A stretch of DNA of 60,437 nt from CBDATB01 sp965199745 (GTDB lineage Bacteria; Bacteroidota; Bacteroidia; Cytophagales; Flammeovirgaceae). Location of the stretch: NCBI GenBank assembly GCA_965199745.1, contig CBDATB010000001.1:1-60437 (forward strand). The letters run 5' to 3'. This document shows, piece by piece, positions 44,199 to 52,979 of the stretch (position 1 is its first letter; every line of letters begins with the position of its first letter). Made by a program: the position numbers and the translations under genes. A model generated the notes under the pieces. The model was not told where the DNA came from, did no database searches, and was given only the letters and a program-made list of their open reading frames with translations.

Positions 44199-45122
44199 TT
44201 ACTTAATATCTTTTTTGGTTAGTTGCTGAAATATATGCTCTAGTGGCGTATGCTTCTGCTCCATGCGGATAATAACGAGGTTTTCTGCTACTGCTTTCCT
44301 AAAAATATCGCCACGAAGGTCTTTATCGCCTTTGGCACTAATCAATAACTCTTGGCTGTCTGTTGTTATTTGCACAGATTCTACGCCAACTAAGTTTTCG
44401 AATATACTGGGCATAGGAGCAGATTCAAAACCTACCAATATTTGTTTTTTACGGTAACTATCCTGCAGATCAGATACTTTACTATTGGCAACGATCTTAC
44501 CTGAGTTAATAATAATAGCCCTGTCGCACAAGGCATGCACCTCTTGCATGATATGAGTGGAAAAGATCACCGTTTTTTCTATACTAATACGACGAATCAC
44601 GGACCGGATTTCTACGATCTGATTGGGGTCAAGCCCCGTGGTGGGTTCGTCTAAAATCAATACTTTAGGGTCGTGTATAAGTGCTTGGGCTAGGCCCACT
44701 CTTTGACGGTATCCCTTAGACAGTGTACCAATTTTCTTTTTCTGCTCCCTTTCCAGACCTACTAGTTCAATCATTTGCCTAATTCTTTCTTTATGTTTTT
44801 TTCCTTTCATGCCGTGTATAGAAGCAATAAAGGTGAGGTACTCTTGCACATACATATCGGGGTATAAGGGATTGTGTTCGGGAAGGTAGCCTATTTGTTG
44901 CCGCACTTTGAGTGCTTCCTGATCTACATCATAACCACAAATCTTTACTGTACCTGTCGTAGGAGGTAGATAACAGGTGGCAATTTTCATAGTAGTTGAT
45001 TTTCCAGCACCATTCGGACCTAAAAAGCCCAGTATTTCTCCTTTTCTGGCTTCAAAAGAAATATTGTCTACTGCCTTCTGTTTTTTAAAAATCTTACTGA
45101 GATTCTGAATGGAAATACTCAC
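44199..45122 (-). CDS. gldA: GldA, gliding-motility ABC transporter ATPase
   Basis: 307 aa. ABC ATPase with Walker A GFLGPNGAGKST, Q-loop/YLPEHNPLYPDM, signature LSKGYRQRVGLAQAL (LSKGYRQ in place of LSGGQ), Walker B VLILDEPTTGLDP and switch His in FSTHIM. The PxxxxYPDMYVQEYL segment and full length match the GldA group. GldA couples with GldF/GldG in flavobacterial gliding; those permease genes are not visible here. It is a singleton on the minus strand, convergent with asd. A plain drug or Na+ exporter ATPase is the fallback. Confidence 0.8.
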   Translation of the reverse strand: MSISIQNLSKIFKKQKAVDNISFEARKGEILGFLGPNGAGKSTTMKIATCYLPPTTGTVKICGYDVDQEALKVRQQIGYLPEHNPLYPDMYVQEYLTFIASIHGMKGKKHKERIRQMIELVGLEREQKKKIGTLSKGYRQRVGLAQALIHDPKVLILDEPTTGLDPNQIVEIRSVIRRISIEKTVIFSTHIMQEVHALCDRAIIINSGKIVANSKVSDLQDSYRKKQILVGFESAPMPSIFENLVGVESVQITTDSQELLISAKGDKDLRGDIFRKAVAENLVIIRMEQKHTPLEHIFQQLTKKDIK

Positions 45123-45175
45123 TTTTTTCTATAAATGATAAAAGATTGTTTTTGTAAATAAGTCTTGTAAAAACC

Positions 45176-46189
45176 TTATCTGCCATATTTTTTTTTCTTC
45201 CAATTCACTTTTATGGGTAGAAGATAAAAGATAAATACACTGATGTATACTGACAGTCGGTAAGGCTCAAAGATAAGTATATAAAAGATTAATTTTTTCT
45301 GTTTTGATCGACACAGAAAATAGATGGCAAAGGTACTTTGTATAAATATCGTACCCATATATACCCATAAAAAAAAATCAGTGTTTTTGTACAATAATAC
45401 TGCTAAGAGCAAAGGTGTGCAGCCGTAGACAATGAGAGCCACCTTAACTAGCCATGTGGCTTGCAAAGATCCTTGAAGCCAACGTTTGCGCTGGTGAAGA
45501 AAGCTTTTAAAGTCTTTGATGGGTTCGCTATAAGCAATACCTTTTGGTGCTAATAACTGTTTATGTGTAGCACCCTGTTGCCTGGCAGCCTGAAATAAGG
45601 CATAATCTTCAGTGATAGAGAAAGCAATATTTTCATACCCTCCTGTGCGCTCGTAAGCTGCTTTGGTGATGAGCATATTATTTCCCATTGCAGTCAAAGG
45701 ATAGCCTAAGTCAGAGGCACATTTCATTATGCCCAAAGCCATACACCATTCTACCGCTTGTAGACAAGACCATAAGGTAAGTGGTTTAATAGCCGTAAAA
45801 CCAGTTACCATATCATATTTTTCAGATAAAACCGGCTCGATCATTACTTTTACCCACTCGGCAGGCACCTGCATGTCAGCATCTAAAATGAGTAGAATAT
45901 CACCTTTGGCTACTTTAGCTAAATGTGCTAACACATTGGCTTTACTTTTAGCACACCCCATATTGTCTGTAATAGTATATAAGTGGAAATTGGATTTATG
46001 GGTGATAAATGCGGCAATTTTTTCTTCTGTATCGTCTGTAGAATTATCATTACCTATGCACACCTGTAGACGATTGGCAGGATACGACAAGGCTGCTATC
46101 GCCTGCAAACAAGTAGTGATATAAGCCGTCTCATTACGTGCCGCTATCAAAATACTTACATAGGGTAATGCTCGGTTGTTATCTATCAT
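45176..46189 (-). CDS. Membrane-associated family 2 glycosyltransferase
   Basis: 337 aa. GT-A fold with VSILIAARNETAYI, the nucleotide-binding GNDNSTDDTEEKI, the metal-binding ILLILDADMQVPAEW (DxD), acceptor-side FSITEDYALFQAARQQG (TED) and HQRKRWLQGS (QxxRW) as in processive or cellulose-synthase-like GT2 enzymes. Three C-terminal membrane segments (residues ~245-320) anchor it. Probably adds sugar to a lipid or surface glycan. Start codon ATG at 46187-46189 (minus) is 55 bp from the divergent dehydrogenase start. The gldA gene follows 53 bp downstream. Confidence 0.85.
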   Translation of the reverse strand: MIDNNRALPYVSILIAARNETAYITTCLQAIAALSYPANRLQVCIGNDNSTDDTEEKIAAFITHKSNFHLYTITDNMGCAKSKANVLAHLAKVAKGDILLILDADMQVPAEWVKVMIEPVLSEKYDMVTGFTAIKPLTLWSCLQAVEWCMALGIMKCASDLGYPLTAMGNNMLITKAAYERTGGYENIAFSITEDYALFQAARQQGATHKQLLAPKGIAYSEPIKDFKSFLHQRKRWLQGSLQATWLVKVALIVYGCTPLLLAVLLYKNTDFFLWVYMGTIFIQSTFAIYFLCRSKQKKLIFYILIFEPYRLSVYISVFIFYLLPIKVNWKKKKYGR

Positions 46190-46244
46190 AATCTTACGTA
46201 TATTTACAAAGATTTTCAGGACAAAAATAAAAATAATTAAGCCC

Positions 46245-47327
46245 TTGAACGATATATTTCAGTATAAGCAACTAGAAAAATTTTGCCAGACTATTTTCCG
46301 AAAAATGGGATGTAGCCTTCAAGATGCTCAACTATCAACCCAGGTACTTTTGAGCGCCGATCTGCGCGGTATAGATTCTCATGGTATTGCGAGGCTCAAG
46401 GGCTATGTTAGGTTGTGGGAGAAAAAAAGAATCAATCCCCGATCCATTGTGCGTACTATACAAGAGACACTGAGTACAGCTACCGTTGATGGTGATAGTG
46501 GTTTCGGTTTGGTTGTTGCTCCCAAAGCTATGGAAATAGCTATTAAAAAGGCTGCAAAAGTAGGTACAGGCTGGGTGGCTGTACGCAATACTAATCATTT
46601 TGGCATTGCTGGTTACCACGCCATGATGGCACTTGCACACGATATGATAGGCATTGCCATGACCAACGCCAGTCCTTTAGTAGCTCCCACTTTCGGCAAA
46701 GAACGTATGTTGGGTACGAACCCTATTGCCATGGCTATTCCAGCACTAAAACAGCCACATTTCGTAGCAGATTTTTCTACCACCACTGCTGCTAATGGTA
46801 AATTGGAAATCCTACAGAGAAAAAATATGAACATGCCACAAGGTTGGGCGCAAACATTAAGCGGAGGTGCATCGACAGATGCCCATGAGATACAAAAGGG
46901 CGGAGCACTATTACCTTTGGGCAGCGACCGCGATCGTAGCAGCCACAAAGGCTATTGTTTGGGTGCGATAGTGGACCTATTAGCAGGTGTGCTATCAGGT
47001 GCTAACTTCGGGCCTTGGGTACCTCCTTTTGTCAGCTTCATAGATCCCAACCCCAACCCTATAGGCAAAGGAATCGGACATTTTTTCGGTGCTATGCGCG
47101 TAGATGCTTTTATGCCTGCTCACGCTTTCAAGCAACGGATAGACCAGTGGATTGAACGTTTTAGAAATACCACACCGATAGATGCTCAACAACCCGTATT
47201 AATTCCGGGAGATCCGGAAAGAGCATACCAAAAAGAAAGGCTTAAAAATGGAATACCAGTATTGCCCGTAGTAGTGGCGGATTTGTCAGAGTTAGCAAAA
47301 AAATTTGCTTTGCCTGCTGTAAGATGA
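46245..47327 (+). CDS. Ldh2-type malate/L-lactate dehydrogenase
   Basis: ~360 aa from a TTG at 46245; no ATG precedes the conserved start, and the frame is open further up to a TTG at 46176 overlapping the divergent glycosyltransferase. Ldh2/YlbC-family NAD(P) oxidoreductase with catalytic-His motif DLRGIDSHGIARLKGY, RNTNHFGIAGYHAMMAL, FGKERMLGTNPIAMAIP and the cofactor segment DRSSHKGYCLGAIVDLL. It oxidises malate, lactate or related 2-hydroxyacids; the exact substrate is unknown. The length is family-normal and no damage is seen. Confidence 0.85.
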   Translation: MNDIFQYKQLEKFCQTIFRKMGCSLQDAQLSTQVLLSADLRGIDSHGIARLKGYVRLWEKKRINPRSIVRTIQETLSTATVDGDSGFGLVVAPKAMEIAIKKAAKVGTGWVAVRNTNHFGIAGYHAMMALAHDMIGIAMTNASPLVAPTFGKERMLGTNPIAMAIPALKQPHFVADFSTTTAANGKLEILQRKNMNMPQGWAQTLSGGASTDAHEIQKGGALLPLGSDRDRSSHKGYCLGAIVDLLAGVLSGANFGPWVPPFVSFIDPNPNPIGKGIGHFFGAMRVDAFMPAHAFKQRIDQWIERFRNTTPIDAQQPVLIPGDPERAYQKERLKNGIPVLPVVVADLSELAKKFALPAVR

Positions 47328-47550
47328 TAGCGTTACGGAAAACTTGGATGATACGCTCAGGTAATTGATAAAACCATTTAAATTTTTCTAGCATAGATGT
47401 ACTCTGCAAATCTTGTCAAATCCCAAAAGGCACTGGCAGGCATCCCAGTTGTTAAATAACTATGCAAAAAAATTAAGGGTAGCAATAATATTCTTTTTAT
47501 ATTTTTTCTCTCCCTTCCCCTAATTATACAAAGTGTATACAAATATATTT

Positions 47551-48384
47551 TTAAGCTACTTCTTCACCTTCAGCTGCCACCCATATTCTGAACCAATCTT
47601 CTCGTGAGAGGTCTATACTTGTAGCGAGAGCTATTTTTTGCAGCCTTTCTAAATTACCAGTACCTATTATCGGTAATATGTTGGACGGGTGTTTTAATAG
47701 CCACGCAATGAGTAGTTGCGCTGCATCCCATTTTCCCGAACTAATATCGTGAAGTACTTGTTTAATTTCGTTGGTTTGTGCTGTTGAAGTATTAAATACA
47801 GCACCACCCGCGAGTGGAGACCAAGCCATTGGGGCTATTTTGTGCTGATACAAATAATCGAGTGAACCATCTGAAAATGGCTTGCGGCGTAGTACAGATA
47901 GCTCAATTTGGTTGGAAACCAAAGCCTCAGCCATCTCATCTACATCCATGAGCAAGTCGGGGCGATGTATGAGTAATATATCTATTGTATCGCTATTTAG
48001 GCAGCGCAAAGAGTTTTCTACTGACTCTACGATATGCGTTTTGCTAGTGTCATAATATTTAATCCTATGCATAGGACGTTTTTTTGAAATAAGTTTAATA
48101 CCACATTTGCTAATGATCTTGATTTCATTCCGCAAAGCAGGTGCTGATTTTAGGGCTTTTCCCATAAGGTACTCGCAACTATAATCTCCGTAAATATCAG
48201 CATTATCGAAAGTGTTGATACCCAAGAGTAGGCTGTGTTGTATTAATTCTAGAATTTGTTGGGGGCTTTTAACAGGTTTATCAGCTACTCTCCATAAACC
48301 CAATATTAGGCGAGATAACCTAGGTCCTCGCCGAGCAATTTGTATAGATGGGACAGGCATATTGGATATTTTAACATTTTGCAA
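47551..48384 (-). CDS. Aldo/keto reductase (YdhF-like) with an internal deletion
   Basis: 277 aa. AKR barrel with INTFDNADIYGDYSCE (catalytic Asp/Tyr), IISKCGIKL (Lys), DILLIHRPDLLMD (His) and NQIELSVL, PMAWSPLAGGAVF, IIGTGNLERLQ. Between DVDEMAEA and LVSNQIELS the relatives carry ~26-30 more residues with a 'GKV..FGVSNF' element. Here MAEAL runs straight into VSNQIE, an in-frame loss near 47916-47925. The GVSN strand helps hold the nicotinamide, so activity is doubtful though the frame is open to the end. The C-terminus ends AEGEEVA. Confidence 0.8.
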   Translation of the reverse strand: MQNVKISNMPVPSIQIARRGPRLSRLILGLWRVADKPVKSPQQILELIQHSLLLGINTFDNADIYGDYSCEYLMGKALKSAPALRNEIKIISKCGIKLISKKRPMHRIKYYDTSKTHIVESVENSLRCLNSDTIDILLIHRPDLLMDVDEMAEALVSNQIELSVLRRKPFSDGSLDYLYQHKIAPMAWSPLAGGAVFNTSTAQTNEIKQVLHDISSGKWDAAQLLIAWLLKHPSNILPIIGTGNLERLQKIALATSIDLSREDWFRIWVAAEGEEVA

Positions 48385-48430
48385 GTATAATTTGTGAAAT
48401 GCACAGAGATATGACTCTTATATTTTTGTA

Positions 48431-48438
48431 TATCTTTG
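48431..48438 (+). promoter_or_regulatory. Candidate -7 box for the cysteine desulfurase gene
   Basis: TATCTTTG at 48431-48438 matches TAnnTTTG, 65 bp upstream of the ATG at 48504. No TTTG sits at the -33 distance. Confidence 0.4.
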
Positions 48439-48503
48439 TAGGTAAAGATAAGCATTTAATTATCAAAATTATCAAAAAAGGAATGCAAACCTAAAACACA
48501 CGC

Positions 48504-49658
48504 ATGGCTGTTTACCTAGACAATGCAGCTACTACGCCCATAGATGAAAGAGTACTAGCTGCTATGTTGCCTTATTTTAAAGAATATTTTGGTAACCCAT
48601 CTTCCATTCACTCGCACGGTCGGCAGGCAAGATCGGCAGTGGAAAAAGCCCGAAAAAAAGTTGCTGATTTATTAAATACATCTCCTTCTGAAATTTTTTT
48701 TACCTCTTGTGGTACTGAAGCAGATAATACCGTTTTGAGAGGCTGCCTCAGCAAAGGAGACATACAACGCATTATTACCAGCCCTTTAGAGCATCATGCC
48801 GTGCTACATACGGCAGAAGAATTGGCAGCAAAGCAGGGCATTGAGCTAAATTTTGTTGCCTTTGATGAAAAAGGTGTGATAAGCTGCAAACATTTAGAAA
48901 ATCTATTGCAAGATAGCAGCAAAAAAACATTGGTTTCTCTCATGCACGGCAATAATGAAATCGGTAATTTACTACCCATAGACCAAGTAGCGGAATTATG
49001 TCATGCATACAGTGCTATATTCCATTCAGACACCGTTCAGACGGTAGGGCATTATCCTATTGATTTGCAGGCAACTAAGGTGCATAGCATCGTGGGTTCT
49101 GCTCATAAATTCCATGGACCGAAAGGCATTGGCTTTTTATATGTCAACAGCAACTGCCAGCTTTGTCCGCTCATATCGGGGGGGGCACAGGAAAGGAATA
49201 TGCGAGGAGGAACGGAAAATATTTATGGTATTGTCGGTTTGGCAGAAGCATTAGAAATTGCTATTAGTGAAATGTATGCTCACAAACAACACGTGCTAAA
49301 GTTGAAAAGAAAAATGATCGCTTCATTGAAAAAGTATTTCCCCAGTATTGTCTTTAACGGAATGTCCGATGATATAAATAATAGTTTACACAGTATTGTA
49401 AGCGTATCTTTTGCCCCACACCCTGCCAATGATATGCTACTTTTCAATTTAGATATTCATAAAATATCGGCTTCGGGCGGCAGTGCTTGCAGCAGTGGTT
49501 CCGATATAGGCTCCCACGTACTCAATGCCCTCAAAATAGATAGCCAACGGGCAGCGGTGCGTTTTTCCTTTAGTCGTTTTAACACCGAAGAAGAAGTTGA
49601 TTATACAGTAGCGCAACTGTGCAAAATTTATGAAAAGAATAGTCCAGTGGCGGGCTGA
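48504..49658 (+). CDS. iscS: Cysteine desulfurase (IscS/NifS family)
   Basis: 384 aa. PLP enzyme that removes sulfur from cysteine for Fe-S clusters and thiolated tRNA. Starts MAVYLDNAATTPIDERVL, with FGNPSSIHSHGRQARSAVEK, TSCGTEADNTVLRG, the PLP-Lys motif SAHKFHGPKGIGFLYV, RGGTENIYGIVGLAEAL and the catalytic Cys loop GSACSSGSD. A NifS-like subgroup (shorter active loop) is possible. MnmD, which acts in the same tRNA s2U34 pathway, is a pseudogene at 30 kb, but the gene is otherwise needed for Fe-S assembly. The iscU partner is not seen next door. Confidence 0.9.
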   Translation: MAVYLDNAATTPIDERVLAAMLPYFKEYFGNPSSIHSHGRQARSAVEKARKKVADLLNTSPSEIFFTSCGTEADNTVLRGCLSKGDIQRIITSPLEHHAVLHTAEELAAKQGIELNFVAFDEKGVISCKHLENLLQDSSKKTLVSLMHGNNEIGNLLPIDQVAELCHAYSAIFHSDTVQTVGHYPIDLQATKVHSIVGSAHKFHGPKGIGFLYVNSNCQLCPLISGGAQERNMRGGTENIYGIVGLAEALEIAISEMYAHKQHVLKLKRKMIASLKKYFPSIVFNGMSDDINNSLHSIVSVSFAPHPANDMLLFNLDIHKISASGGSACSSGSDIGSHVLNALKIDSQRAAVRFSFSRFNTEEEVDYTVAQLCKIYEKNSPVAG

Positions 49659-49668
49659 CCTCTATATT

Positions 49669-49968
49669 TTAACTATTTTCAACTATTTGTATTTCTTCTT
49701 CTGTCAAACCATATAGCTCATAAACCATTTGATCTATTTCTTTGTCTGTTTTAGCAACTTGAGCTTGTAACGTTTGTATCTCTATTTTTCTAGTCTCAAA
49801 ACTTCCATCTATTCTATTTCGTTTAGTTTACTTAGTGTGGCGAGGGGCTCAAGCCCCTTGTCGAGTCTCTCTTCGTTTACTTTTCTAATGGCTTTATTGA
49901 GTTCCTTGATCTTTTATTTCTATTACCGCTAAAGCCTTATTGCCTTGTGGTTTTCGCCAATGGGATAC
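49669..49968 (-). pseudogene. Remnant of a type II/IIG DNA methyltransferase C-terminus
   Basis: Reading minus from 49827 to the TAA at 49669 gives KRNRIDGSFETRKIEIQTLQ, then AQVAKTDKEIDQMVYELYGL and TEEEIQIVENS. The 'TD..ID..VYELYGLT.EEI.IVE' end is the classic C-terminus of Eco57I/TaqI-type restriction-modification methylases. Further upstream the other frames give pieces such as KAIRKVNEERLDKGLEPLAT and VSHWRKPQGNKALAVIEIKD, with stops between, which could be older parts of the same gene; those are less certain. No complete gene remains in this 314-bp gap between iscS and purD. Confidence 0.6.
49843..49858. repeat. GC-rich 7-bp palindrome (REP-like) inside the methylase remnant
   Basis: AGGGGCT (49843-49849), CA, AGCCCCT (49852-49858): a perfect inverted repeat with a 2-base loop, GC-rich in an AT-rich setting. 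It might be a REP-type insertion or the shared 3' end of iscS and purD transcripts; there is no T-run beside it. Confidence 0.5.
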
Positions 49969-49972
49969 AATT

Positions 49973-51256
49973 TTATTTTAAGTCATATAAATCAAAACCA
50001 ATATCTCTGCGGAAATATTTTTTATCAAATTGGATATTTTCTGCTGCTTTATAGGCCTTTTCTAAGGCTTCTTTTTGATTAGTTCCATAAGCACTCACAG
50101 CAAGCACACGCCCGCCATTAGTAATTATTTCTCCTACTTCGTTTGTATTAGTACTGGCATGAAACAAAATTACATCTTCTACGGTATCTAGTCCAGAAAT
50201 AACTTTCCCTTTTTCGTAAGCTTCTGGATAACCTCCCGACACCAGCATCACGGTTGCTGCCGTGCGGCTGTCAAACTGAATATTTGCTTTGTTAAGTTTA
50301 CCTTGGGCTGTTAGATTCAAGAGTTTGACTAAGTCAGATTGTAGCAAAAGCATCACTACTTCGGTTTCTGGGTCACCCATGCGGACATTATACTCTACTA
50401 CTTTCGGTTGCCCGTTGATATTCATTAATCCGATAAAAATAAATCCTTGATAATGGATTCTTTCTTTTTGAAGCCCTTCAATAGTGGGTTTGACAATTTC
50501 ATTTTCCACCTTTTGCATAAACATCTGATCGGCAAAAGGCACTGGCGATACAGCACCCATACCTCCTGTATTTAAGCCCGTATCGCCTTCTCCGATGCGC
50601 TTATAGTCTTTTGCCAAAGGAAGAATAATATAATTATTTGCATCAGTAAGCACGAATACCGACAGTTCAATTCCCTGCATATATTCTTCTATGAGTACGC
50701 ACTGGCTCGCCTCACCGAATTTGCCTGCAAACATTTCTCGAAGGTTTTTTTCGGCTTCTACCAAATTGCTAGTGATGATAACACCTTTTCCTGCGGCTAG
50801 TCCGTCAGCTTTTAAGACATAACGAGTAGGCTGGTTTTTCAGGTAGTTTAGAGCTTCTTTTTGCTGTGCAGCCGTAAAACTTTTTGCGGCAGCAGTAGGA
50901 ATGTGGTACTTGTGCATAAACTGCTTGGCAAAGTCTTTACTTCCTTCTAGCAAGGCACCTTGTTTGCCGGGTCCGATAACCTTAATTTGTTGCAAATCTT
51001 TGTGCGCTTTCAAATAATCGGTGATGCCGGCTACTAAGGGTGCTTCAGGACCGACGACTACTATGGCTATTTCTTGGGCAATAACAAAGTCGGCTACTTC
51101 CTGAAAATTATTGACCGATAGATTGACATTTGTAGCGACGCTTGCTGTGCCGGCATTTCCGGGTGCTACATAAAGTTTGCTCAGCTGCTCACTCTGACTA
51201 ATCTTCCAAGCCAGGGCGTGCTCTCTACCGCCCGAGCCAATCAGTAAAATATTCAT
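49973..51256 (-). CDS. purD: Phosphoribosylamine-glycine ligase
   Basis: 427 aa. Second step of purine synthesis, ATP-grasp fold. MNILLIGSGGREHALAWKIS, VGPEAPLVAGITDYL, KQGALLEGSKDFAKQFMHKY, VLKADGLAAGKGVII, IEEYMQGIELSVFVLTD, GDTGLNTGGMGAVSPVP and NVRMGDPETEVVMLLL are all present in order. Length is normal. It is convergent with iscS. Other pur genes are not in view. Confidence 0.97.
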   Translation of the reverse strand: MNILLIGSGGREHALAWKISQSEQLSKLYVAPGNAGTASVATNVNLSVNNFQEVADFVIAQEIAIVVVGPEAPLVAGITDYLKAHKDLQQIKVIGPGKQGALLEGSKDFAKQFMHKYHIPTAAAKSFTAAQQKEALNYLKNQPTRYVLKADGLAAGKGVIITSNLVEAEKNLREMFAGKFGEASQCVLIEEYMQGIELSVFVLTDANNYIILPLAKDYKRIGEGDTGLNTGGMGAVSPVPFADQMFMQKVENEIVKPTIEGLQKERIHYQGFIFIGLMNINGQPKVVEYNVRMGDPETEVVMLLLQSDLVKLLNLTAQGKLNKANIQFDSRTAATVMLVSGGYPEAYEKGKVISGLDTVEDVILFHASTNTNEVGEIITNGGRVLAVSAYGTNQKEALEKAYKAAENIQFDKKYFRRDIGFDLYDLK

Positions 51257-51328
51257 AAATAAAAAGAATTTGTTTGGGGCAAATTTCGGAAAATTTATCT
51301 TTTATGCTATTTCGAGGTAGGATAAATT

Positions 51329-52003
51329 TTAGAACATACTTTTGGCTAAGCGTACGATTTCACCTACTTGTTGTGCTATGGTTATGTTGGAAGTATCGAT
51401 AATTATAGCGTCGGGGGCTTGGCTGAGGGGGGAGTCTTTTCGGGTGCTGTCTATTTGGTCGCGCTTGGCTAGGTTTTCTTTCACGGCAGAGAAGTTTGCC
51501 CTTTGCCCTTGTCTTTTTAATTCTTCATATCTTCTTTGTGTACGTGTGTCAATATGTGCTGTCATAAATATTTTTAGCTCAGCTTCTGGAAATACTACTG
51601 TGCCAATATCTCTACCCTCCATTACTACACCTTTTTGTCTGCCTATTAGCTGTTGTTGCCTGACCAGAAATTTTCTTACTTCAAGCACAGCACTCACTTC
51701 ACTGACGCGGTTGGCCACTTCAATCATTCTGATTTTCGCCTCAACATAGGTATCATTTAGCATAATTTCGCTTTTGTGATTTTCGGGGTTAATGCCAAAA
51801 TTGATATGTATTGCCTGTAGAGCCTCAACGACTTCTTCCGAATGAGTAATATTGATATTTTTCTGTAAAAAATACAGGGTAACAGCCCGATACATGGCAC
51901 CTGTATCAATATAGGTATAATTGAGTTCTTTGGCCACTTGCCTAGCAGTAGTACTTTTCCCACAGCCTGAAAATCCATCTATGGCGACAATAATTTTCTT
52001 CAT
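51329..52003 (-). CDS. cmk: Cytidylate kinase
   Basis: 224 aa from ATG 52003 (MKKIIVAIDGFSGCGKST); the frame extends to 52039 but the family start is here. Phosphorylates CMP/dCMP. P-loop GFSGCGKSTTARQVAKEL, YIDTGAMYRAVTLYF, VMEGRDIGTVVFPEAELKIF and RRYEELKRQGQ (LID Arg) are all visible. It starts 42 bp after mazG's stop on the same strand. Confidence 0.96.
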   Translation of the reverse strand: MKKIIVAIDGFSGCGKSTTARQVAKELNYTYIDTGAMYRAVTLYFLQKNINITHSEEVVEALQAIHINFGINPENHKSEIMLNDTYVEAKIRMIEVANRVSEVSAVLEVRKFLVRQQQLIGRQKGVVMEGRDIGTVVFPEAELKIFMTAHIDTRTQRRYEELKRQGQRANFSAVKENLAKRDQIDSTRKDSPLSQAPDAIIIDTSNITIAQQVGEIVRLAKSMF

Positions 52004-52045
52004 CAGTTTTTGTGGAATACTTTTAGTAAATTTCCCCAAATTTAT

Positions 52046-52372
52046 TTATTGGAGTTTTTCGTTATTTCTATGCCTTTCACCATCTCGTTTGCTTTTTTTG
52101 GCCAAATTTTTTTCTAAGGCTTCTGTTAGATCAACTCCTGTTTGGTTGGCTAAGCAAATCAGTACAAACAGCACGTCGGCAAACTCGTCGGCCAAGTTTA
52201 CTTCTTCGTCTTTTTCTTTAAAAGATTGCTCGCCATATTTTCTGGCTATAATACGGGCGACTTCACCTACTTCTTCGCTGAGTATGGCCATATTAGTTAG
52301 CTGATTAAAATACCTAACACCAGTAGTTTGTATCCACTGATCTACAGTTTGTTGGGCTTCCCGAATAGTCAT
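52046..52372 (-). CDS. MazG-type nucleotide pyrophosphohydrolase
   Basis: ~108 aa from ATG 52372 (MTIREAQQTVDQWIQ); an ATG at 52405 is also in frame. The single MazG-like domain has the metal-binding NMAILSEEVGEVARIIARKY (EExxE) and LADEFADVLFVLICLAN (ExxD). Likely hydrolyses non-canonical or damaged NTPs. The short, single-domain form differs from E. coli MazG. Its start and stop leave it directly ahead of cmk. Confidence 0.85.
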   Translation of the reverse strand: MTIREAQQTVDQWIQTTGVRYFNQLTNMAILSEEVGEVARIIARKYGEQSFKEKDEEVNLADEFADVLFVLICLANQTGVDLTEALEKNLAKKSKRDGERHRNNEKLQ

Positions 52373-52665
52373 TGTTTGTTGTTTTTTAAATTTTCCTGTG
52401 GCCACTATTAAATCTACAATATTTATAAATAATTTTGTTTTTTTATAAAGGACACAAAATACTAATTTAATGTATTGAAATAACTACCAATAATTATACG
52501 CACTGTTTCTGTGCTAATTAGAAATATAACTCTTGAAATTTGTTAAAACTCCAATCGTAAAAAAAGAACATAAGTGATAAATTTCCAACAATAGAAAAAA
52601 AATATTACCTTACCATCGAAAACAGTTCAATTGATTATTTACTTTATAACCCCTTTAATTAGTTT

Positions 52666-52971
52666 ATGAAAGTACAGACCCATGCAATTCACTTTCACGC
52701 CAGGAAAGATTTACTAGATTTCGTGCAAAAAAAAGTAAGTAAACTGGAAACTTTTTACGGACGCATTATCGATGCAGAAATTTTTCTTAAAGTAGATAAG
52801 GGAGAAAGTAGCCGTGAGGATAAAATTGCAGAGATTAAACTCAACGTACCCGGACAATGCTTATTTTCCAGCCAATCTGGTACTTCTTTTGAAGCGGCTA
52901 CCGATGCTGCCGTAGAAGGACTTAGGCGACAACTCAAACGGCACAAAGAAAAATTGATAGGCAAACATTAG
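52666..52971 (+). CDS. hpf: Short ribosome hibernation promoting factor (HPF/RaiA)
   Basis: 101 aa. The whole protein is the HPF beta-alpha-beta fold: MKVQTHAIHFHARKDLLDFV, KLETFYGRIIDAEIFLKVD, IAEIKLNVPGQCLFSSQSG, TSFEAATDAAVEGLRRQLKR, KHKEKLIGKH split. It binds the ribosome decoding region in stationary phase. It is the short form, lacking the long C-terminal domain. The amine oxidase gene begins 8 bp later, so they probably share a transcript. Confidence 0.92.
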   Translation: MKVQTHAIHFHARKDLLDFVQKKVSKLETFYGRIIDAEIFLKVDKGESSREDKIAEIKLNVPGQCLFSSQSGTSFEAATDAAVEGLRRQLKRHKEKLIGKH

Positions 52972-52979
52972 GAGCACCC

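Noticed and set aside
47328..47550. Small inverted repeat ACTGG...CCAGT between two convergent genes
   Set aside because: Only 5 bp of stem with no U-run; not enough to call a terminator.
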